Origin: Pseudomonas sp. B21-015
GTDB taxonomy: Bacteria > Pseudomonadota > Gammaproteobacteria > Pseudomonadales > Pseudomonadaceae
Assembly (NCBI RefSeq): GCF_024749285.1
Contig: NZ_CP087196.1
Location: 6,386,001 to 6,450,000, forward strand
Direction of reading: 5' to 3'
Length of the DNA stretch: 64,000 nt
The notes beneath the pieces are model-generated. The model was not told where the DNA came from, made no database searches, and saw only the letters and a list, made by a program, of their open reading frames with translations. Numbering within the stretch: position 1 is the stretch's first letter; each line of letters begins with the position of its first letter. The translations under genes and the position numbers were made by a program. Below, piece after piece: positions 1-9,551 of this stretch.

Positions 1-1647
1 TTCACTCATAACCTGCTGGAAATCGCTTATCCCCATTACCTGGCGCCGACACCGTCGATGACTGTGGTGCAATTGCAGGCCGACCCCGATGAAGGCTCGC
101 TGAGCAGCGGCTTCCCCCTGCCCCGGGACACGGTCCTGCGCGCCGCCCTGGGCCGCGAAACCCAAACCTGCTGTGAGTACCGCACCGCCCACGCGGTGAT
201 GTTATGGCCATTGCAGGTCAGCCAGGCCGAGTACTTCGGCAACCCGTCCGCCATGCTCGGGCGCTTGGCCGCCAGTGAACCCAAGGCCAAGGCCGGCCTG
301 CGCCTGACCCTGCGCACGGGCGCCGAACTGCCATTCAGCAGTCTGGCTCTGGACAACCTGCCGTTGTACCTCAGTGGCGCAGACGAGCAGCCCTTCCGCC
401 TCTATGAACAGCTGCTGGGCAATGTCTGCGCCGTGTTCGCCCGTCAGCCCGGCGGCGCTTGGGTGGAACGCCTGCCGCAGGACGCACTGCGTTCCCAGGG
501 ATTCGACGATACCGACGCCGCGCTGCCCGTGGTCCCGCGGGCCTTCCAGGGCTATCGCCTGTTGCAGGAATACTTCGCCCTGCCCCACCGTTTTCTGTTT
601 GTCGACTTCACACAGTTGAGCCGGGCGGTCAAACGCTGCGACGGCCAGGAACTGGAATTGATCGTGCTGTTCGACCGTCACGATCCGAGCCTGGAAGGCA
701 TCGGAGCCGCGCAGTTCCTGCCGTTCTGCACCCCGGCCATCAACTTGTTTCCCAAGCGCCTGGACCGCATCCACTTGTCGGAACGGGTCAATGAACACCA
801 TGTGATCGCCGACCGCACCCGGCCAATGGATTTCGAGATTCATTCCCTGACCGCCCTCACCGGCCACGGCACCGGGTCGGAGCAGCCTTTTTTGCCGTTC
901 TATGCGGTACGCGATCCGTCTCGTTACGGCCGCGATCAGGCCTGGTACACGGTGCGGCGCGAACCTCGCATGCTGTCCAGCGGCCAGCGGCGTAACGGCC
1001 CGCGCTCGACTTACATCGGCAGCGAAACCTTCGTCAGCCTGGTGGACAGCCAGCAGGCGCCTTATCGCCACGACCTGCGCCAACTGGGCGTAACGGCGTT
1101 GTGCACCAACCGCGACCTGCCGCTGTTCATGAGCGTGGGCAATAGCAAGACCGACTTCACCCTGGCCGACAGCGCACCTGTAGCGGCGGTGCGCTGCGTG
1201 GCAGGCCCGAGCCGCCCACGCGCCAGCCATGCCCACGACGCCAAGGCCTGGCGGTTGATCAGCCAGCTTTCGCTGAATTACTTGTCCCTCAGCGAGCAAG
1301 GCCAGGGCGCCGCCGCCCTGCGCGAATTGCTGCGCCTGTACGGCGACAGCAACGATGCGGCGTTGCAATTGCAGATCGAAGGCCTGCGCGAAGTCAGCAG
1401 CAAGGCCTGCACCCGACGCTTGCCGATGCCGGGCCCGATCGTGTTTGGTCGTGGCCTGGAGATCACCCTGGAATTCGATGAAAACGCGTTTCGCGGCACT
1501 GGAGTCTTCTTGCTCGGTGCAGTGTTCGAGCGCTTCCTGGCACGCTACGTGTCGATCAACAGTTTTACCGAGACGGTGATCCGTACCACCGAACGCGGCG
1601 AGATCATGCGATGGAAAGCCAAGCCCGGACGCCGTCCGACCCTGTGA
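1..1647 (+). CDS. tssF: T6SS baseplate protein TssF, 5'-truncated by the window edge
   Basis: TssF (ImpG/VasA family) is a cytoplasmic component of the T6SS baseplate, where it works with TssG, TssE and TssK. The frame is open from base 1, so the start lies outside the window; 548 codons are visible against about 590-620 in the family, so only some 50-70 N-terminal residues are missing. The visible start carries the conserved YPHYLAPTPSM segment typical of the TssF N-terminal region. The first in-frame ATG at 58 is internal. The gene overlaps tssG by 37 bases, as is usual in tssEFGH operons. Identification is firm from family similarity and gene order. Confidence 0.95.
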   Translation, partial: FTHNLLEIAYPHYLAPTPSMTVVQLQADPDEGSLSSGFPLPRDTVLRAALGRETQTCCEYRTAHAVMLWPLQVSQAEYFGNPSAMLGRLAASEPKAKAGLRLTLRTGAELPFSSLALDNLPLYLSGADEQPFRLYEQLLGNVCAVFARQPGGAWVERLPQDALRSQGFDDTDAALPVVPRAFQGYRLLQEYFALPHRFLFVDFTQLSRAVKRCDGQELELIVLFDRHDPSLEGIGAAQFLPFCTPAINLFPKRLDRIHLSERVNEHHVIADRTRPMDFEIHSLTALTGHGTGSEQPFLPFYAVRDPSRYGRDQAWYTVRREPRMLSSGQRRNGPRSTYIGSETFVSLVDSQQAPYRHDLRQLGVTALCTNRDLPLFMSVGNSKTDFTLADSAPVAAVRCVAGPSRPRASHAHDAKAWRLISQLSLNYLSLSEQGQGAAALRELLRLYGDSNDAALQLQIEGLREVSSKACTRRLPMPGPIVFGRGLEITLEFDENAFRGTGVFLLGAVFERFLARYVSINSFTETVIRTTERGEIMRWKAKPGRRPTL

Positions 1648-2663
1648 GTACCCTGGACGCGATGCACCAGGAGCCCTGGGAATATGACTTCTTCCAGGCG
1701 TTGCGCCGCATCGAGTGCGAATCGCCTGAACTGCCGCGCCTGGGCCATTCGTTGCGCCTGGCCGATGATCCGTTGCGCCTTGGGCAACAGGCCGATTGCA
1801 CCTTCGCCCCGTCGACCCTGGCTTCGGTACAGCCGGGCGTCGACGGTTCGCCGGCGCGCCTGGAGCAGTTCTTTTTCGGCCTCGGCGGCCCCAACGGTCC
1901 ATTGCCGCTGCACATCACCGAATATGTGCGCGAACGCCAGCGCAACAACGCCGACAGCACCAGTAAACGCTTCCTGGATGTGTTCCATCACCGCCTGCTG
2001 AGCCTGTTTTACCGGGCCTGGGCCGAAGCGCGGCCGACGGTCAGCCATGATCGCCCGGACGATGACTACTGGTCGGCACGCCTGGCTGCACTGAGCGGTC
2101 GGGGCATGCCGAGCCTGCTCAAACAAGGGCTGATCCCCGACACGGCGAAGCTGCATTACAGCGGTCATCTGTCGGCACAAACCCGCTACCCGGACGGCTT
2201 GAAGGCCATTCTCAGCGAGTACTTCGGCCTGCCGGTGGAGATCGAAGAGTACGTCGGCCAATGGCTGGAGCTGCCGGAGCGCAGCCGCGTGGGCGCCAGC
2301 GCCCATCAATTGGGCGTGGATTTTTGCCTGGGCCGTTACGTCTGGGATCGCCAGCACAAATTCCGCATTCGCCTGGGGCCACTCAAGCTGGATGACTACA
2401 TGGGCATGCTGCCCGGTAGCCAACCCTTCAATGAACTGGTGGCCTGGGTGGCCGAATACCTGGGCCATGAACTGGACTGGGATCTGAACCTGGTTCTGAA
2501 ACAGCCCGAAGTACCGGCACTGCAACTCAATCGCCGCTTCCGTCTGGGGTTCAATACCTGGCTGGGCCGGCCCGAAAAAGATGCCAAGGATTTAATACTG
2601 GCCCGGCACTACGCCGAGCAGGCCAACACCTCACAGATCTCAAGGAGCCATGAGCATGGGTGA
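1611..2663 (+). CDS. tssG: T6SS baseplate protein TssG
   Basis: A 350-aa protein of the TssG (ImpH/VasB) family, of normal length. TssG pairs with two TssF copies in each baseplate wedge. The N-terminal PWEYDFFQALRRIE segment is the typical TssG beginning. The ATG at 1611 lies inside the 3' end of tssF, and the stop lies 14 bases inside clpV, so the three genes look translationally coupled. No sign of damage. Confidence 0.95.
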   Translation: MESQARTPSDPVSTLDAMHQEPWEYDFFQALRRIECESPELPRLGHSLRLADDPLRLGQQADCTFAPSTLASVQPGVDGSPARLEQFFFGLGGPNGPLPLHITEYVRERQRNNADSTSKRFLDVFHHRLLSLFYRAWAEARPTVSHDRPDDDYWSARLAALSGRGMPSLLKQGLIPDTAKLHYSGHLSAQTRYPDGLKAILSEYFGLPVEIEEYVGQWLELPERSRVGASAHQLGVDFCLGRYVWDRQHKFRIRLGPLKLDDYMGMLPGSQPFNELVAWVAEYLGHELDWDLNLVLKQPEVPALQLNRRFRLGFNTWLGRPEKDAKDLILARHYAEQANTSQISRSHEHG

Positions 2664-5334
2664 AATCAGTCGCGCCGCGTTGTTCGGCAAACTCAACAGC
2701 GTCGCCTACAAAGCCATCGAAGCCGCCACCGTGTTCTGCAAGTTGCGCGGTAACCCTTACGTGGAACTGGTCCACTGGTTTCATCAGTTGCTGCAATTGC
2801 AGGACTCGGACCTGCACCGCATCATCCGTCAGTTCAATATCGAGCCGGCGCGCCTGGCCCGGGACCTGACCGAAGCCCTGGACCGTTTGCCACGGGGCTC
2901 GACTTCAATCACTGACTTGTCTTCCCATGTGGAAGAAGCCGTGGAACGTGGCTGGGTCTATGGCAGCCTGATGTTCGGCGAAAGCCAGGTGCGTACCGGT
3001 TACCTGGTGTTGGGCATCCTCAAGACTCCGAGCCTGCGCCATGGGCTACTGGGGCTATCGGCAGAGTTTGACAAGATCAAGGTCGAGGCCCTGAGCGAGC
3101 GTTTTGACGAATACGTCGGTGACTCGCCGGAAAATGCGCTCAGCGCCAGCGATGGTTTCAACGCAGGCAGCGTGCCCGGTGAAGCCAGCGGTGCCATGGC
3201 CCCAAGCGCCATGGGCAAGCAGGAAGCGCTCAAGCGTTTTACCGTCGACCTCACCGAGCAGGCCCGCAGCGGCAAGCTAGATCCGATTGTCGGGCGTGAC
3301 GAAGAAATCCGCCAACTGGTGGATATCCTCATGCGCCGTCGGCAGAACAACCCGATTCTGACCGGTGAAGCCGGCGTCGGTAAAACCGCCGTGGTCGAAG
3401 GTTTTGCCCTGCGCATCGTCGCCGGTGACGTGCCGCCGGCGCTCAAGGACGTGGAACTGCGCAGCCTCGACGTCGGCCTGTTGCAGGCCGGCGCGAGCAT
3501 GAAAGGTGAATTCGAACAGCGCCTGCGCCAGGTCATCGAAGACGTCCAGGCCTCGCCAAAACCGATCATCCTGTTTATCGACGAAGCCCACACGCTGGTA
3601 GGTGCCGGTGGCGCCGCCGGCACCGGGGACGCGGCCAACCTGCTCAAACCGGCCCTGGCCCGGGGCACCCTGCGCACCGTGGCCGCCACGACCTGGGCCG
3701 AGTACAAGAAGCATATCGAGAAAGACCCGGCCCTGACCCGCCGCTTCCAGGTGGTGCAAGTCGCCGAGCCGTCCGAAGACAAGGCGCTGCTGATGATGCG
3801 CGGCGTGGCCTCGACCATGGAGAAACACCACCAGGTGCAGATCCTCGACGAAGCCCTGGAAGCCTCGGTCAAGCTGTCCCATCGCTACATCCCGGCGCGC
3901 CAGTTGCCGGACAAATCCGTGAGCCTGCTGGATACCGCCTGCGCCCGCGTCGCCATCAGCCTGCACGCCGTGCCGGCGGAAGTGGACGACAGCCGTCGTC
4001 GCATCGAGGCGCTGGAAACCGAACTGCAAATCATCGCCCGCGAGCATGCCATCGGCATCGTCATCGGCGCCCGCCAGAGCAACAGTGAAAACCTGCTGGC
4101 CGCCGAGCGCGAACGCCTGGCCGAACTCGAAAGCCGCTGGGCTGAAGAGAAAACCCTGGTGGACGAACTGCTCGCCACCCGCGCCACCCTGCGCGAAAGC
4201 GTCGGTGTGGTAGACAGCGACGTTGGCAGTGAAGACAGCCACGCCCTGCGCGAGAAACTGGTGGACCTGCAACAGCGTCTCAGTGCGCTACAAGGGGAAA
4301 CCCCGCTGATTCTGCCGACGGTCGATTACCAGGCCGTGGCCTCGGTGGTCGCCGACTGGACCGGCATTCCGGTAGGCCGCATGGCCCGTAACGAACTGGA
4401 AACCGTGCTCAACCTCGACCAGCACCTGAAGAAACGCATCATCGGCCAGGACCACGCCTTGCAGATGATCGCCAAACGCATCCAGACCTCCCGCGCGGGC
4501 CTCGACAACCCGAGCAAGCCGATTGGCGTGTTCATGCTCGCGGGCACCTCCGGCGTGGGCAAGACCGAAACGGCCCTGGCCCTGGCCGAAGCCATGTACG
4601 GCGGTGAGCAGAACGTCATCACCATCAACATGAGCGAATTCCAGGAAGCTCACACCGTGTCCACCCTCAAGGGCGCGCCACCGGGCTACATCGGCTATGG
4701 CGAAGGCGGCGTGCTGACCGAAGCCGTGCGGCGCAAACCCTACAGCGTGGTGCTGCTGGACGAAGTGGAAAAAGCCCACCCGGACGTGCATGAGATCTTC
4801 TTCCAGGTCTTCGACAAAGGCGTGATGGAGGACGGCGAAGGACGGGTGATCGACTTCAAGAACACCTTGATCCTGCTGACCACCAACGCTGGCACCGAGT
4901 TGATTGCCCGTGTCTGCAAAGACCCGCAAAACGTGCCTGAGCCCGAAGAGATCGCCAAGGCCCTGCGCCAGCCGCTGCTGGAGATTTTCCCGCCGGCATT
5001 GCTGGGCCGCCTGGTGACCATTCCGTACTACCCGCTCAGCGACGAGATGCTCAAGGCCATTACCCGTCTGCAACTCAACCGCATCAAGAAGCGCGTGCAG
5101 AACACCCATAAAGTGGCGTTCGATTACGACGACGCGGTGATCGACCTGATCGTCTCCCGCTGCACCGAAACCGAAAGCGGTGGGCGGATGATCGACACCA
5201 TCCTGACCAACAGCCTGCTACCGGACATGAGCCGCGAGTTCCTCACCCGCATGCTCGAAGGCAAAGCGCTGGCAGGCGTGCGGATCAGCGCCCGGGATAA
5301 CGAATTGCACTACGACTTCAGCGACGCAGCCTGA
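2650..5334 (+). CDS. clpV: T6SS sheath-disassembly ATPase ClpV (TssH)
   Basis: An 894-aa Clp/Hsp100 AAA+ ATPase. ClpV extracts and recycles contracted TssB/TssC sheaths in the cytoplasm. The N-terminal domain (about 1-160) is followed by AAA-1 with Walker A GEAGVGKT at 239-246 and Walker B ILFIDEAH near 307-314, a coiled middle domain around 390-540, and AAA-2 with Walker A GTSGVGKT at 632-639 and Walker B VVLLDE at 700-705. Both ATPase modules look intact. The ATG at 2650 is in the end of tssG; an alternative ATG two codons later (2656) cannot be excluded. It is the last structural T6SS gene seen before the vgrG/effector region. Confidence 0.97.
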   Translation: MSMGEISRAALFGKLNSVAYKAIEAATVFCKLRGNPYVELVHWFHQLLQLQDSDLHRIIRQFNIEPARLARDLTEALDRLPRGSTSITDLSSHVEEAVERGWVYGSLMFGESQVRTGYLVLGILKTPSLRHGLLGLSAEFDKIKVEALSERFDEYVGDSPENALSASDGFNAGSVPGEASGAMAPSAMGKQEALKRFTVDLTEQARSGKLDPIVGRDEEIRQLVDILMRRRQNNPILTGEAGVGKTAVVEGFALRIVAGDVPPALKDVELRSLDVGLLQAGASMKGEFEQRLRQVIEDVQASPKPIILFIDEAHTLVGAGGAAGTGDAANLLKPALARGTLRTVAATTWAEYKKHIEKDPALTRRFQVVQVAEPSEDKALLMMRGVASTMEKHHQVQILDEALEASVKLSHRYIPARQLPDKSVSLLDTACARVAISLHAVPAEVDDSRRRIEALETELQIIAREHAIGIVIGARQSNSENLLAAERERLAELESRWAEEKTLVDELLATRATLRESVGVVDSDVGSEDSHALREKLVDLQQRLSALQGETPLILPTVDYQAVASVVADWTGIPVGRMARNELETVLNLDQHLKKRIIGQDHALQMIAKRIQTSRAGLDNPSKPIGVFMLAGTSGVGKTETALALAEAMYGGEQNVITINMSEFQEAHTVSTLKGAPPGYIGYGEGGVLTEAVRRKPYSVVLLDEVEKAHPDVHEIFFQVFDKGVMEDGEGRVIDFKNTLILLTTNAGTELIARVCKDPQNVPEPEEIAKALRQPLLEIFPPALLGRLVTIPYYPLSDEMLKAITRLQLNRIKKRVQNTHKVAFDYDDAVIDLIVSRCTETESGGRMIDTILTNSLLPDMSREFLTRMLEGKALAGVRISARDNELHYDFSDAA

Positions 5335-5352
5335 CCTGACCAGAACACGGTT

Positions 5353-5445
5353 AGTGTGGGAGCGGGCTTGCTCGCGAAGGCGTTGTGTCAGCCAACATCA
5401 ATGTCGCTGACAGATTGCATTCGCGAGCAAGCCTGCTCCCACACT
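5353..5445. repeat. REP pair in inverted orientation
   Basis: The left arm begins at 5353 (GTGTGGGAGCGGGCTTGCTC) and is matched by its near-perfect inverted copy ending at 5445. They flank a short spacer containing a smaller inverted repeat around TGTCAGC/GCTGACA. This is the layout of Pseudomonas REP doublets (REPIN), commonly found after operons. It sits 19 bases after the clpV stop and could act as a transcription end or mRNA stabiliser. Confidence 0.85.
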
Positions 5446-5486
5446 TGATCCGGTTCCGGCAGGTGAAAAATGGCGCGTGCCCATCA

Positions 5487-5756
5487 TCAGATGGCGGTGC
5501 CACGGTTGGTACCCGGCTGGACAATCAACAGTTCGTCCAGTTCACGCTTCCTGCAACGCATAACAAACCGCAGTGCAGCATCCGGGTCGCGCTTAAAAAG
5601 ATCAAAGGTCGCGCGATCAACTTCATAGTATTCCTCGTAGTCGACCATGCCGTTGCTGACCGGTATAGATACGTAAAATCGGCCCGAGTCTTGTTCGAAG
5701 CCCACGGAGAACATGTGTTCACGACTTACCAAAATATCTTGAAATTTCACGGTCAT
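5487..5756 (-). CDS. Small acidic protein of unknown function
   Basis: An 89-aa frame starting at ATG 5756 (MTVKFQDILVSREHMFSVGF). An upstream in-frame TTG at 5780 is possible but less likely, because GAG lies directly before the ATG and no clear ribosome site precedes the TTG. The protein is acidic in the middle (DYEEYYEVD) with a basic RCRKRELDEL segment near the end. No signal peptide or membrane segment. It lies at the end of a leftward group (6807 to 5487) divergent from vgrG, so an immunity or accessory role is plausible, but I do not recognise the family. Confidence 0.6.
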   Translation of the reverse strand: MTVKFQDILVSREHMFSVGFEQDSGRFYVSIPVSNGMVDYEEYYEVDRATFDLFKRDPDAALRFVMRCRKRELDELLIVQPGTNRGTAI

Positions 5757-5838
5757 CTCTAAAACGCTAATACCGTTCAACTGAGGTCGTTTAGTGAAAT
5801 GCTTCCGGCATCGATTACATCCAGCGATCTATAACTCA

Positions 5839-6372
5839 TCAGATATTGGCAGGCACGTAGTCCGGCCCTCCAAGTTTGTCCCTGACGTTCAGGGCGGTAC
5901 GCATCAACGGCTCCCATAAACCGTTCTCGCTGTTCCAACTGCCACCAGCCCAACGTGTATCCAGGATAAGCGCTGCCTTATTGATCTCAAGCTGCCTTCG
6001 AAGGGCTAAGGCCACGGACCCCATGTCGATTTCGAACAGCTCGGCATAGAGCCCCTCGGGCTCCTCGCGCTTTTGGTTCAGGCAATATCGGTAATACCTA
6101 AGCCAGCCCGCTGCGGCATAGATCGCCCGATTACGATCGGGGTAGGTCGCGAGAAGCTTGAGAAAAGCCGCCACGAAGCGTGCGGGGAAGTTGGCGTCGC
6201 GGGTCTGCAGCCAGTAACGCAACACCAGCAAATCGAAGGCCACGACGATATTCTGCGGTTCATCGTAGTCGTTTTTGGCTTCTTGAAAGTAGAACGGCTC
6301 GCCTACGAGGAATTTATCCAATTCGTCATAGGCCAGGGCAAGCAGCAATACATTGTCTAGATTGGTACTCAT
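5839..6372 (-). CDS. Candidate immunity protein, copy A
   Basis: A 177-aa cytoplasmic-looking protein starting at ATG 6372, chosen because GGGGAGAG sits 6 bases upstream; longer starts to 6396 are less convincing. It is nearly identical to the protein at 9018-9551, with a few substitutions such as LRYYRYCLNQ against VWNYRFCLSQ. Copy B begins inside the stop codon of a toxin-like tail, which is how immunity genes are usually arranged, so I infer that both are immunity proteins. Copy A has no matching toxin next to it and is therefore an orphan. I cannot name a family. Confidence 0.7.
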   Translation of the reverse strand: MSTNLDNVLLLALAYDELDKFLVGEPFYFQEAKNDYDEPQNIVVAFDLLVLRYWLQTRDANFPARFVAAFLKLLATYPDRNRAIYAAAGWLRYYRYCLNQKREEPEGLYAELFEIDMGSVALALRRQLEINKAALILDTRWAGGSWNSENGLWEPLMRTALNVRDKLGGPDYVPANI

Positions 6373-6399
6373 TGAAAACTCTCCCCTTGTTGCCATGGC

Positions 6400-6807
6400 T
6401 CAAGCGTCCGCAAGAAGGTATTGGCCGGGCTGCGTCCACGAGACTCTCAAATACTTACCGCTCAGCAAACCCATGTCCCGAAAGTATTCAAAGACTTCAG
6501 ACGGACACCATTCCTTACCCGCCGAAAAGGCCACTCCCAGTAAACGTAGAGCATCCAATACCTTGGCCTTCTGCGTGCCGTCCGGGACATCCAAAAAATA
6601 AACATCATTCTCTGCCGTCTTCGAAAACCCGATTGCACGCAAAGCGGAGTCCAGCGTGCGATCAATAATTCGAACGCGAATTGAGTCAGCGTCTGCTTTT
6701 TCCACGTACGCCCTTAGCGCTTCACCAGGCTCAAAAATATTGATGCTCTGGTCCTGCCAGGTATCGGGGATTTCAAGATCGGCTTCTTGAATGCGGTAAG
6801 AGGTCAC
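6400..6807 (-). CDS. Chimera: DUF1795 chaperone N-terminus joined to an unrelated C-terminus
   Basis: A 135-aa frame. The first 25 residues (MTSYRIQEADLEIPDTWQDQ then SINIF) match the Eag-type chaperone at 11738-12172 almost exactly, and so does the upstream DNA. After that it diverges completely (starting at EPGEALRAYVEKADADS) into about 110 residues that resemble nothing else in the window. The frame is open across the join, so a fused product would be made from the eag start signals. The C-terminal part could be an old immunity protein captured by recombination; I do not recognise it. It is followed 27 bases later by candidate immunity copy A on the same strand. Confidence 0.65.
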   Translation of the reverse strand: MTSYRIQEADLEIPDTWQDQSINIFEPGEALRAYVEKADADSIRVRIIDRTLDSALRAIGFSKTAENDVYFLDVPDGTQKAKVLDALRLLGVAFSAGKEWCPSEVFEYFRDMGLLSGKYLRVSWTQPGQYLLADA

Positions 6808-8655
6808 AGTAATCGCCTTCCATGGACGTGAGGTGACGCGCGGAGGAGCAGATATTCAGGTAATGCCTGGCAACAATCAAGAACCTGGTTCCTCTCCCTC
6901 AACTAACGAACTACATTATGCCTTCAGCGTAACCGCCCCAGGCGATCACGCTCCTCTGTACGAGCTGCCGAAGGCTGCGATCTCTTGATATTTAAAGTCA
7001 AAAGGCTGCAATCTTGCGCAGCGTCAAAAGGATTGCGGCAGCGATAAGGACAACCATGTTATTCAACCAAGCCTCACGCCTGGCAAAGATCACCAGCCCT
7101 CTGGGACCTGAGGTGCTGTTGCTCAAGGATATGGGCGGCGGCGAAGAGTTGGGGCGGCTGTTCAACTATGAGCTGCAGCTGCACTCGCTGGACAATGCCA
7201 TCGACCTCAACCAGTTGCTCGGCAAACCCATGTGCCTGAGCCTGCAACTGGACGACGGTGGCGAGCGCCATTTCCATGGCATCGTTGCCCGTTGCAGCCA
7301 GAACGTCGATCAGGGCCAGTTCGCCAGCTACCAGGCCACGCTGCGGCCCTGGCTTTGGCTGCTGACCCGCACCTCCGATTGCCGGATTTTCCAGAACCTG
7401 ACCATCCCGCAGATCATCAAGCAGGTGTTTCGCGACCTGGGTTTTTCCGATTTCGAAGATGCCCTGAGCCGGCCCTATCGCGAGTGGGAATACTGCGTGC
7501 AGTATCGCGAAACCAGTTTCGATTTCGTCAGCCGCCTGATGGAGCAGGAAGGGATCTACTACTTCTTCCGCCATGAACAGGGTCGTCATGTGCTGGTGCT
7601 GGCCGATGCCTACGGCGCCCACACCAGCGCGCCCGGCTACGCTTCAGTGCCGTATTACCCCAAGAATGAACAACAGCGCGAACGCGATCACATCCACGAT
7701 TGGCACCTGGCCCAGGAAGTCCAGCCGGGCTCGCTGGAACTCAACGACTATGACTTCCAGCGCCCCAGCGCGCGAATTGACGTGCGCTCGGCCATGCCCC
7801 GTCCGCACACCGCCAGCGACTATCCGCTGTACGACTACCCCGGCACCTATGTGCAAAGCGCAGACGGCGAACATTACGCCCGTACCCGCATCGAAGCCTT
7901 GCAGACCCTGCACGAACAGGTCGAGCTCTCAGGCAACGCCCGGGGCTTGGGCTCGGGTCATTTGTTCAGCCTCACCGGCTTCAGCCGCCAGGACCAGAAC
8001 CGCGAATACCTGATCGTCGGCACCCGCTACTCCATTTCCCAGGAAAGCGGGGAAACCGGCATTGGCGCCGCCTCGGCGCAGTTCGAAAGCAGCCTGACCT
8101 GCATCGACGCACAACAAAGCTACCGGCCCCTTCCCAATACCCACCGCCCCATCGTCAAAGGCCCGCAGACGGCATTGGTGGTCGGCCCCAAGGGCGAGGA
8201 AATCTGGACCGACCAGTTCGGTCGGGTGAAGGTGCATTTCTATTGGGACCGCCACGACCAGTCCAACGAAAACAGTTCGTGCTGGATTCGCGTGTCGCAA
8301 TCCTGGGCCGGTAAAAACTGGGGCTCGATGCAGATCCCACGGATCGGCCAAGAAGTGATCGTCAGCTTCCTCGAAGGCGACCCAGACCGACCGATCATCA
8401 CCGGTCGCGTCTACAATGCCGAACAGACCGTGCCCTACGACTTGCCGGAAAACGCCACCCAGAGCGGCATGAAAAGCCGTTCGAGCAAGGGCGGCTCACC
8501 GGCGAACTTCAACGAAATCCGCATGGAAGACAAGAAAGGCGCCGAGCAGTTGTACATCCATGCCGAGCGCAATCAGGACATCGTGGTGGAAGTGGATGAA
8601 AGCCACTCGGTGGGTCACGACCGCAACAAGAGCATTGGGCATAACGAGACGGTGC
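6733..8655 (+). repeat. 1.9-kb duplication, left copy (partner 12098-14020)
   Basis: From the fifth codon region of the chaperone genes, through the divergent intergenic stretch, to about codon 533 of vgrG, this segment is nearly identical to 12098-14020 at a constant offset of 5365 bases. Differences are scattered single bases. Both edges fall inside coding sequence: on the left inside eag, on the right where the two VgrG needle tails begin to differ. The intergenic part (6808-7055) has no gene; it should hold the divergent promoters, but I see no clear consensus boxes. Confidence 0.85.
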
Positions 8656-9002
8656 GCATCGGTGAAGACCGCCTGCGGGCGGTGCAGTGCAACGATGCCT
8701 TGCATGTCGGAGGAACCAAGAGCGACAGCGTCAGCACCCAATACCTCATGGAGGCGGGATCGCAAATTCGACTGGTCTGTGGCCAAAGCGTGTTGGAGTT
8801 CAACGCCAGTGGCGAGATCAACATCTCGGGCACGGCGTTCAATATCTACGCCAGTGGCAATGGCAATGGCAATATCGATACCGGTGGCCGCCTGGACCTC
8901 AACGCCGGTAATGCAGGCGCTGTGGACCCCAAAGGCAAGGGCATCAAGGGTGTTATTGATGCGGCGGTGAAAGCGTTGTTTCCGGTAAGGGCCAAGGGCT
9001 GA
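7056..9002 (+). CDS. vgrG: T6SS spike protein VgrG, first copy
   Basis: VgrG trimers cap the Hcp tube and carry PAAR-tipped effectors. The start is ATG 7056, with AAGGA five bases upstream, giving 648 aa; the GTG-type extension to 7014 has no support. N-terminal gp27-like part, gp5-like OB domain with GQEVIVSFLEGDPDRPIITG near residues 431-450, then the beta-helical needle ending in a short unique tail (about 535-648). There is no extra C-terminal enzymatic domain, so it is a structural VgrG. The first 533 codons are nearly identical to the second vgrG; only the tail differs, which presumably sets which PAAR effector it carries. Confidence 0.95.
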   Translation: MLFNQASRLAKITSPLGPEVLLLKDMGGGEELGRLFNYELQLHSLDNAIDLNQLLGKPMCLSLQLDDGGERHFHGIVARCSQNVDQGQFASYQATLRPWLWLLTRTSDCRIFQNLTIPQIIKQVFRDLGFSDFEDALSRPYREWEYCVQYRETSFDFVSRLMEQEGIYYFFRHEQGRHVLVLADAYGAHTSAPGYASVPYYPKNEQQRERDHIHDWHLAQEVQPGSLELNDYDFQRPSARIDVRSAMPRPHTASDYPLYDYPGTYVQSADGEHYARTRIEALQTLHEQVELSGNARGLGSGHLFSLTGFSRQDQNREYLIVGTRYSISQESGETGIGAASAQFESSLTCIDAQQSYRPLPNTHRPIVKGPQTALVVGPKGEEIWTDQFGRVKVHFYWDRHDQSNENSSCWIRVSQSWAGKNWGSMQIPRIGQEVIVSFLEGDPDRPIITGRVYNAEQTVPYDLPENATQSGMKSRSSKGGSPANFNEIRMEDKKGAEQLYIHAERNQDIVVEVDESHSVGHDRNKSIGHNETVRIGEDRLRAVQCNDALHVGGTKSDSVSTQYLMEAGSQIRLVCGQSVLEFNASGEINISGTAFNIYASGNGNGNIDTGGRLDLNAGNAGAVDPKGKGIKGVIDAAVKALFPVRAKG

Positions 9003-9017
9003 TTGAAGTCTCGAACT

Positions 9018-9551
9018 TCAGGGATTGGCAGGCACGAAGTCCGGTCCTCCAAGCTTGTCCCTGACGTCCAGGGCGATGCGCATCAACGGCTCCCATAAAC
9101 CGTCCTCGCTGTTCCAAGTGCCACCCGCCCAACGTGTATCCAGGATCAGCGCTGCCTTATTGATCTCAAGCTGCCTTCGAAGGGCCAAGGCCACGGACCC
9201 CATGTCGATTTCGAACAGCTCGCCATAGAGCCCCTCGGGCTCTTCGCGCTTTTGGCTCAGGCAAAATCGGTAATTCCAAACCCAGCCCGCTGCGGCATAG
9301 ATCGCCCGATTACGATCGGGGTAGGTCGCGAGAACCTTGAGAAAAGCCGCCACGAAGCGTGCGGGGAAGTTGGCGTCGCGGGTCTGCTGCCAGTAACGCA
9401 ACACCAGCAAATCGAAGGCCTCGTCGATATTCTGCGGTTCCTCGTAGTCGTTTTTGGCTTCTTGAAAGTAGAACGGCTCGCCTACGAGGAATTTATCCAA
9501 TTCGTCATAGGCCAGGGCAAGCAGCAATACATTGTCTAGATGGGTACTCAT
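9018..9551 (-). CDS. Candidate immunity protein, copy B
   Basis: A 177-aa protein nearly identical to the one at 5839-6372. Its ATG (9549-9551) overlaps the TGA (9548-9550) of the toxin-like tail just upstream, an ATGA coupling typical of toxin-immunity pairs. Contains a conserved aromatic segment near the N-terminus (LVGEPFYFQEAKNDYEEPQN). No membrane segment, so it would act in the cytoplasm. Family not recognised. The function as immunity is inferred from the coupling alone. Confidence 0.75.
   Translation of the reverse strand: MSTHLDNVLLLALAYDELDKFLVGEPFYFQEAKNDYEEPQNIDEAFDLLVLRYWQQTRDANFPARFVAAFLKVLATYPDRNRAIYAAAGWVWNYRFCLSQKREEPEGLYGELFEIDMGSVALALRRQLEINKAALILDTRWAGGTWNSEDGLWEPLMRIALDVRDKLGGPDFVPANP

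Noticed and set aside
202..1902. Very long minus-strand open frame opposite tssF/tssG
   Set aside because: It is antisense to firmly identified T6SS genes, has low-complexity GC-rich composition, and arises from third-position GC bias.
7014..7055. N-terminal extension of VgrG (14 residues)
   Set aside because: Begins at a non-ATG codon without a ribosome site; the ATG at 7056 has AAGGA at proper distance and fits the VgrG family start. Same at 12379.
6808..7055. Sigma-54-like sites between the divergent eag and vgrG genes
   Set aside because: A CTGGCA near 6868 lacks a GC element at the right distance; I could not support a promoter call.
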